A model generated the notes under the pieces. The model saw only the letters and a program-made list of their open reading frames with translations. It ran no database searches and was not told the DNA's origin. The translations under genes were made by a program, and so were the position numbers. From positions 2,046,001 through 2,110,000 of the forward strand of contig JAALGY010000041.1 of assembly GCA_032358165.1 (NCBI GenBank): a stretch of 64,000 nt of DNA, written 5' to 3'. Shown here in pieces: positions 58,101 to 64,000 of this stretch; positions within the stretch are counted from its first letter, which is position 1; the number at the start of each line of letters is the position of its first letter. Source of the DNA: Diplosphaera chodatii (taxonomy: Eukaryota; Chlorophyta; Trebouxiophyceae; Prasiolales; Stichococcaceae).

Positions 58101-61100
58101 CTGCTGGGGATTCCGCCGCACGTCATGCCGCGGGGCGACGCCGACTGGGCAGCCCGCTTCTTCATCATCGAGATCGAGGAGGCGCCGCTGCCAGAGCCGC
58201 AGCCGCTGCGCGAGGACGCCACGCACAGGCAGGCAGCTGCTGCACCCTTGCAATATCATCACGCCAGCTGCAAACGTTACCTGTTGCCCCTGTCTGTGCA
58301 GTGTTAGCGCCCAAAACGCATACACGCAGCGAAATTGCCAGAAAGATTTTCTGCTGTGCATGGTCCGCACTTTGCCGTCTGGCTCAGGGCATCTGCAAAG
58401 CCTCTGAAGGCTGCTGCAGAGCGCGTGATCCTCTTGTTTGGGCATGCAGTGTGATGCTGGCAGACGGCGGGGCAAGGGGCTCGGCGCTCGTCCCGGCGGT
58501 CATCCCCAAGGCCTTCGAGGGCCTGGAGCTGGGCCCGCTGCTGGGCAAGGGCTCCTACGGCCGCGTGTACCGCGGCGTCTACAAGGGCGAAGACATCGCC
58601 GTGAAAGTGGGACACTTGCTTCGGTCTGTCTGCCTCACAGGATGATGCGCTATGTCTGGGGTGTCAGGATCCTGTCAGGGTTGCATACTGGGAGCCTCAG
58701 GTGCTGGCCAGCACATGGCAGCTTGTCTTGCACTCAACATATACATTGAACGCACCGCATCTACCGGTCTGCAGATCATGGACACGGACTCGGTGGAGAT
58801 GGATGATGACGGCGAGCCAATGGAGGCGGTGCTGTCGAGCGGCAAGCTCCACGCCAACTTGGTTGCCACCATCGCCTGGTGAGGCCACTCAACGATGCCT
58901 GAGCTTAGCCGTGTACACGGTCAGCTGGCATGCTTGCAGGATCCGACATGGCGATAGCACCTGGCGATGTGTGGGTCCCTTCAATGCAAAAGAGCAGGTG
59001 TGTACAACTCGGTTTCATGCAGGACGGTGACCAAGCCGCCGCTGCCATACCCTGGAGAGGATGCCGAGAAGGAGGCGGCGCGCATCTCGGCGCTGCCCGA
59101 CCACGAGTCGCAAACGTGGCTGCTGCTGGAGTACTGCGACAAGCCCTGCCTACAGGTAAAGTTCAGCACCCCGGCATGGAGCTTGCTATTGGCGTCGCAG
59201 TACGGTGCCTCATGCGACCCGCAGGCTCCCGCTGGCATGTACTGTCTAACTGCTTAGGTCCTACATCCTGTCTTGAGACTGCACATGGACGCCGCTGGGA
59301 CAACCTCCGGAGTTGGGACCGTGCTGTGAGCCTGCGACAGAGCGACACCATGCCGGGGACCCCTGCTGCTGATGCAGTAGTCCTGCAACGTCTCGTGACG
59401 AACCCCTTGCGAACCCCTCGCCACTCTGCCAGTGTTTCACTGCTCTACCTCGTTGGGTGCGTACATAGCTTACCCCGCTAACTGGGAGTGCAGTGTGCCC
59501 CAGTTAGCCGTCGAGTCTAGAACCCCTCGCAAACCCTTCGCGAACCCTGCACAGTGTTTGGTACACATTGTCAGGCAGATAGCACCCTGACAGCCCCTGC
59601 GTGACATTTGCGGGACTTCATTGTGCTGCTACACCGGCACAACCGCCTCCGGTGCACAGCTACAGCTTTCAGGAGCATCTGATGAGCGCTTCCCGCTCGG
59701 CTTGCAGGATGCCATGGATCGCGGCTACTTCAAGCAGAAGGAGGAGCTGGGCTTCGGGGGCAGCAGGGAGCTGGTGCCGCGCATGACGATGGGCCCCGAC
59801 ATGACCGCCATCAGCTGGACGGCGTACGAGATCGCCTGCGGCATGGCGCACCTGCACTCCCGCAACGTCGTGCATGGCGGTGAGCTGGCAGTGCATAATG
59901 CATGCGCACTCTCAGCTCTGCAGCAGCTGTCAGCGCTGGTCAGTCGAGCAGTACATTGCTAATTGCACTCATTGCTGCAGCAGTAGAAAAGGGGTGAGGA
60001 ACCGGCCTGCTAGGCAACTACGTGCGGTCTATGCTTGAGTTTCTGAGCGGGCAGCTGACACTTGCAATCGATCCTCAAGTGCAGACCCCAAAGCATGCAG
60101 CACGCCGCCTTGGCCTGCAACGTTGCAGCGGGGAGGAGATTGGTTACAGCTATAGATTAAGCCATGCACACCCTCACTCACCCCATTCGACATGCAGATC
60201 TGAAGGGGGGCAACATCCTGCTGAAGACGGCGCAGACGCAGCGGGGGTACCAGGCCAAGGTCGCGGACTTTGGCACCGCGCGCGCCCTGGGGCCGCAGCA
60301 GCGCCTGCAGTCCGAGAAGTACGGCACCGTCACCCACTGCCCGCCCGAGCTGCTGTGCGAGGGCACCTTCAGCAAGGTGGGGCGCACCTGCCAAAACCCC
60401 ATGCCTGATGTGCCTCGGCGAAGCCTGCGCAGTACAGCGCCTGCCCTGACTGCTTGCTTGGCGCCCCGCTTGGACAGCAGAGACTGTTGACAAGCAGAAC
60501 ACCTGGCAACACCCCTGACGGCGCAAGGCTGAGCTGTGCGTTTGCTGTGGCTGCAGGCAGTGGACATCTGGGCGTTTGGCGTGCTGCTGTGGGAGCTGTA
60601 CCACGGCGCCCGAGCCTGGGCCGGGCTGTCGCAGCCGCAGGTGGGTCTGAGCGGCATGGCTGGCCACCACCTGCTGGCTGACACGCACAGCTTGCTATGT
60701 GATGCAGGCAAAGCAGGTGCAGCAAGTGTCTTTTGGCAGCTGCAGCCGCACTCTGGAACTGAAATTTGCTGCTGGAATGCGCAGGTCATGCATGCGATTG
60801 GCATCGCGGGCACGCGGCTGAGCTTCGACCACGAGAAATCGCAGCTCTCGCACTCGGCGTACCTGGAGCTGGCCGAGGCGTGCATGTCGACCGACCCCAG
60901 TGACCGGCCGCCGTTCCACACCATGCACATCGTGAGTGCCAGCCCACTGGATGCAGCCACTGGACGTTGCCCTGAGACAGCGGCTGGCAAGCCGCACGCA
61001 TACATCATCCACACTAGGCAGACGCCTTGTTCTCAACAGCGTATTGCCTCTGGCCGTGAGGGTGATGGTGATGGGCAGGTGTGCTCTGATTGCAGGTGCT

Positions 61101-61125
61101 GAAAGCGCTGGCGGAGGCGCGGTAG
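55110..61125 (+). CDS. Predicted N-myristoylated GAF-PAS protein kinase (gene B)
   Basis: Exons 55110-55250, 55357-55653, 55885-56038, 56184-56270, 56430-56592, 56789-56906, 57188-57389, 57556-57623, 57779-57891, 58064-58228, 58450-58606, 58775-58878, 59023-59155, 59708-59879, 60198-60376, 60557-60640, 60785-60931, 61096-61125 give 837 codons plus stop. The N-terminus MGTCGSKP has Gly2, Cys4 and Ser6 for myristoylation and palmitoylation, then an Ala/Pro-rich linker. The GAF domain (about 147-320) includes VLVVEDLTLDARYSQDAFLQ and FYCSAPLVAANGHRLGTMCI. The PAS-like unit starts near 321 (LLLVEVSSPASWEVLYASPA). Kinase motifs: P-loop GKGSYGRV at 535-542, Lys555, HGDLKGGN from 690, DFG at 715-717. 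It is a paralogue of gene A: the last exons match in length (165, 104, 133, 179, 84, 147 nt). The intron 58229-58449 has a GC donor. Confidence 0.9.
59380..59560. repeat. Degenerate GAACCCCTCG-type repeats in an intron
   Basis: Several imperfect copies of cgaacccctcg-like motifs (for example near 59400, 59521 and 59540) inside the unusually long 552-nt intron 59156-59707 of kinase gene B. No known function. Confidence 0.5.
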
Positions 61126-61811
61126 CGAGCGCTGCTTGGGGACAGTGCGCGCACTGGAACATCGCCATGCTGCGCAGATGTGCTGGCCCGCAGTTCGCAG
61201 CTGCACAATTGCCAGCAGCGTCAAGTCTTCCTCAGATACCTGTTCTTCGTCAACGCTTTTGCGCCTCTGCTGGGCTGTGGTTTCAGATGCTTTCCAACTG
61301 GTGGTTCTGTTGTCATGTGGTTTCCTGCTGACAGACACACATCTAGGTGTTGGCCAGGCACGTTTACAGCTGCATTGTCATGCACCAGCCGACGCTGCAG
61401 TCATTGCGTGCACGGCATTGCTTCTTGTCATCGATTACGGAGCTGCATCGGGGTCAGAGAGCTCAAGCTGCAGGTCTGCGTTCATCTGTACGCTACATCT
61501 GTGCAAAATCTTAAACACGCACTGAACATCTCTAACCGAGGAGATTGCCTACCATACGGTACATTCGGCTTGGACCAGGACAGTAGGGCTGATATTATCG
61601 ATTTGCCGATCAAATTGCACTTGCATGCCGTCACGCAAAGCGCTTGCAGCCTCGTAGATCAGCTGTGACGATCGAAGCACAATCGGTGATCGACAAACGT
61701 CGCATTGACATGGTGCAGCAACACAGATGACCTGATCGTGCATGCATGCGCCCGCACATCAGTCACTTGGACCACAGCCTGAGCCAGCCCTGCTCACCGC
61801 AAGAGTAGCAG
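61126..61811. other. Intergenic region, kinase B to RRP43
   Basis: About 690 bases, same-strand genes on both sides. Nothing supportable beyond 3' and 5' flanks. Confidence 0.5.
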
Positions 61812-63537
61812 ATGGGGGACGCAGGACCCTCGGATGATCTGCAGAGCGAAGCCTTCAGGCGGCTGTACCCAGAGGAGTTCTATGCAAAGTTCATTGCCGA
61901 GGGGGTGCGCCCTGACGGCAGACCGCTGGGGCGGCCGCGGCCCGTCAGCGTTGGCCTGGGCTCGATCGGCACAGCAGACGCGTCCGCGCACGTGAAGGTG
62001 AGGGTTCGCAAGCAGCGTCCAGCTGCAATAGCGCCACCGCTGCTGCTCATGTGGCGCCCAGCATGGATGATATGACCAGTGCCGGCCGTTGGCATGGTCG
62101 TTCCATTCAGCGACACTCTCGCTGTCCGGCCTCGAGCAGTATTGCGCACAGTCACCCGCTTGTCGGACGCAGATCGGGAAGGTGACGGCATTGGCGGCAA
62201 TTAAGGTGGAGACGATGCAGCCGGCGGACTCGGCGCCAGATGCTGGGCAGGTGATCCGCCATGTTGCTGTGACGCAGAGGCATCAGCCCTGCCACGGCGG
62301 CTCTCACGACCACAGCGTTCACCTGTGACAGTCCTGATCCGTGCGGTGCATCTGGGCAGGTGTTGACCACAGTGGAGCTCGCGCCCCTGTGCGCACCGCA
62401 CACACGCCCGGGGCGGCCGTCGCCTGTTGCTCAGGTGCGACTCTGTGATGCCAGCCGTGCATGTTGCAAGGCCCGAATCACGCACATGTACGATGCTTTT
62501 CAACGATTGGGTTGCTGTGCACATCAAGCCTGCAGCCTTCCCAGCGGTTCTCGGCATGCAACAGGTGCTGACGGAGCAGGTTGGCAGCATCGTGGCGCGG
62601 CTGGTGGACACGAAGCAGCTGTGCATCGCGGCAGGCAGGGCGGCGTGGCTGGCGTACCTGGACATCTACATCCTCGACGCAGGTGGGACCACGCTGGGCC
62701 CTCCCACCATGTGCGATGTCCATAGTCAACACCACAATCAGCGCGTCACCTTTGCTGCGGACCCGGTGTCATTTCCGGGGTGGTGGAATGGTGAACAACA
62801 GGGTAAAAGGACATGCAACCTGCTACAGATGGGTCGCTCCTGGACGCCGCACTGCTGGCGGCGGTCGCTGCGCTGCGCAGCCTGCAGCTCCCGGCGGTAG
62901 CGGTGAACGATGAGGGCGCCATCGTGCCGTCGTCAGAGGCGGGGGCAGCCGCAGATGCGCAGCCAGACAGGCAGTGAGCTGTGGCGCCTGCCTGCCTGTA
63001 CTGCACGGCAGCATTGCCCGTGCGCTGCTCAGTGCATGCTGCTGCAAATGCTATGCTGGCAGGGTGTGCTGACTGCAGCGTGACTGCATGCAGAAGCCTA
63101 AGCCTGGCATGCACGCCGGTCAGCCTGACCTGCGGCTTCCATGAGTCCGTACTCATTGTGGACCCATCAGCCGCTGAGGAGCCCCTCCTCAGCTCCACGG
63201 TCGCTGTCATCCTGGACGAAGCCGGAGATCTGCTGGGTGCGGAGTCATCCGCCGAGTTGCCTGCCGTGTGCAGTAGACAGAGCATAGCATATAGGCAGTG
63301 TACAGTGTGCGGCACGTGCCTTGCTCGATGTGGTCATGCATAACCCCGTCTGCATGTGCAGGGCTGCAGAAGCTCGGTGGGCAGCCGCTAAGCACCACAG
63401 CGCAGCTACAGGACTGCATAGCACACGCGCGTCTGCGGCATAGAGAGGTGTCCCACATGCTGCAGCAGCAGCTAGGAGCAGCGGCAGGACCAGCTGCAGG
63501 GACATCAGCAGATGACATGGTCCCCGATGCAACCTGA
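61812..63537 (+). CDS. RRP43: Exosome core subunit RRP43 (EXOSC8-like)
   Basis: Exons 61812-61997, 62173-62250, 62360-62434, 62565-62682, 62829-62973, 63094-63236, 63362-63537 give 306 codons plus stop. RNase-PH-fold features in order: FRRLYPEEFYAKFIAEGVRP followed by DGRPLGR; IGKVTALAAIKVE; LAPLCAPHTRPGRPSPVAQ; LVDTKQLCIAAGRAAWLAYL then DIYILDADG; LLDAALLAAVAALRSLQLPA; and VSLTCGFHESVLIVDPSAAE with VAVILDEAGDL. This is the pattern of Rrp43/EXOSC8, a non-catalytic member of the six-subunit RNase PH ring of the nuclear and cytoplasmic RNA exosome. A Gln/Ala-rich tail follows. ATG 61812 sits two residues before conserved sequence and gives the expected family length. Confidence 0.92.
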
Positions 63538-63798
63538 GACGTGTCCAGCTGTGCTGTTTAGTGTACTGATCAAGATGGCGACTGCATCAGGATGAGTGTT
63601 GAGGTGGCTGGTGGTTTGGCATCATGTTGCCCTGATGACCCATGAATACAGCACCAACAACCACCACAGCAATCGAGCTGACTTGTCCACGAGTATTCGG
63701 CAGCATCAGCGACAGCCTTGTTCATGTGTGCACCAAAACATCCCAGTGTGACCCTGCCCTGCCGGTGCACGATAGACAAGCACACGATGATGCCATCT

Positions 63799-64000
63799 TC
63801 ACATATCGTCGTTCATGTTCTCCAGCAGGAAGTTGGCTGCCGCCTCCTCGTTGCGGTCGCATGCGATGAAGGCCTCGATGCACGCCGCGCGTTCGAAGCC
63901 CATGCCCTGCAGCCGCTCGATTGCCGCCGCCTCCTCCTCCGTGACGGCAATCTCTGCAAGAGCATGGTGACAAGTCTTGCTGCAGATAGACGGAGCGCAG
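63799..64000 (-). CDS. RAD23: RAD23-like ubiquitin receptor, C-terminal UBA2 (partial)
   Basis: The last exon on the minus strand is 63953-63799, preceded by a TTGCAG acceptor; the rest lies beyond the window. It encodes [20 protein letters not shown], then [20 protein letters not shown] and [10 protein letters not shown] before the stop. This is the RAD23 UBA2 domain with its MGF loop and conserved [16 protein letters not shown]23 shuttles ubiquitylated proteins to the proteasome and stabilises XPC/Rad4 in nucleotide excision repair. 63954-64000 is intron. Confidence 0.88.
   Translation of the reverse strand, partial: CAPSICSKTCHHALAEIAVTEEEAAAIERLQGMGFERAACIEAFIACDRNEEAAANFLLENMNDDM

Noticed and set aside
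62829..62970. A GC donor at 62971 for RRP43 exon 5
   Set aside because: A GT donor (GTGAGC) three bases downstream of that site, at 62974, gives the same frame, so a noncanonical site is not needed.
1..64000. Bacterial operons, CRISPR arrays, insertion sequences, rRNA or tRNA genes
   Set aside because: Genes are intron-rich and eukaryotic. I saw no regularly spaced repeats, transposase motifs, rRNA blocks or convincing tRNA cloverleaves by eye; a tRNAscan run would settle the last point.

Overview
The window is nuclear DNA of a green alga (Chlorophyta, probably Trebouxiophyceae; the class is inferred). Sequence evidence: GC-rich exons broken by very many short introns with GT or GC donors and usually a gCAG acceptor, plastid or mitochondrial targeting peptides, TGTAA polyadenylation-type motifs after several genes, plant-type CCCTAAA telomeric repeats, and plant/algal gene families. 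I rebuilt splice models by hand. For nearly all genes the exon lengths and phases sum to an exact open reading frame.

Layout. 1-231: 3' end of a HYPK-like gene (+). 1035-6217: 18-exon GAF/PAS/protein-kinase gene A (+). 7176-10201: EamA transporter (+). 10535-11508: small DUF427 gene (-), one intron of which is a mitochondrial nad1 fragment. 12475-17664: EGT1-type ergothioneine synthase fusion (+). 18430-19392: intronless NmrA-like gene (-). 19878-22397: 11-exon NmrA-like paralogue (-). 22847-25485: CNX2, molybdenum cofactor step 1 (+). 25944-27345: VOC/glyoxalase-like gene (-). 28216-30411: coiled-coil gene (-). 31228-33811: F-box/LRR gene (+). 34284-39896 (-) and 40818-47060 (+): two head-to-head CASTOR/POLLUX-like RCK-domain channel paralogues. 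47999-49865: SOUL haem-binding protein (+). About 50029-50584: unresolved small gene (-). 51175-53151: GT32 glycosyltransferase resembling inositolphosphoceramide mannosyltransferases (+). 53822-54538: intronless tail-anchored gamma-glutamylcyclotransferase-like gene (-). 55110-61125: kinase gene B, paralogue of A (+). 61812-63537: exosome subunit RRP43/EXOSC8 (+). 63799-64000: 3' end of RAD23 (-).

The genes do not form an operon or pathway cluster; this is ordinary mixed eukaryotic gene order. Three paralogue pairs are present: the two kinases about 49 kb apart, the two adjacent NmrA genes, and the two divergent channel genes. These allow intron positions and domain changes to be compared within the window.

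The most striking observation is in the DUF427 gene. Its 109-nt fourth intron consists entirely of in-frame mitochondrial nad1 coding sequence, with the GT and AG splice sites supplied by nad1 codons. This looks like birth of a spliceosomal intron from organelle DNA. Seven of about 163 modelled introns use a GC donor.
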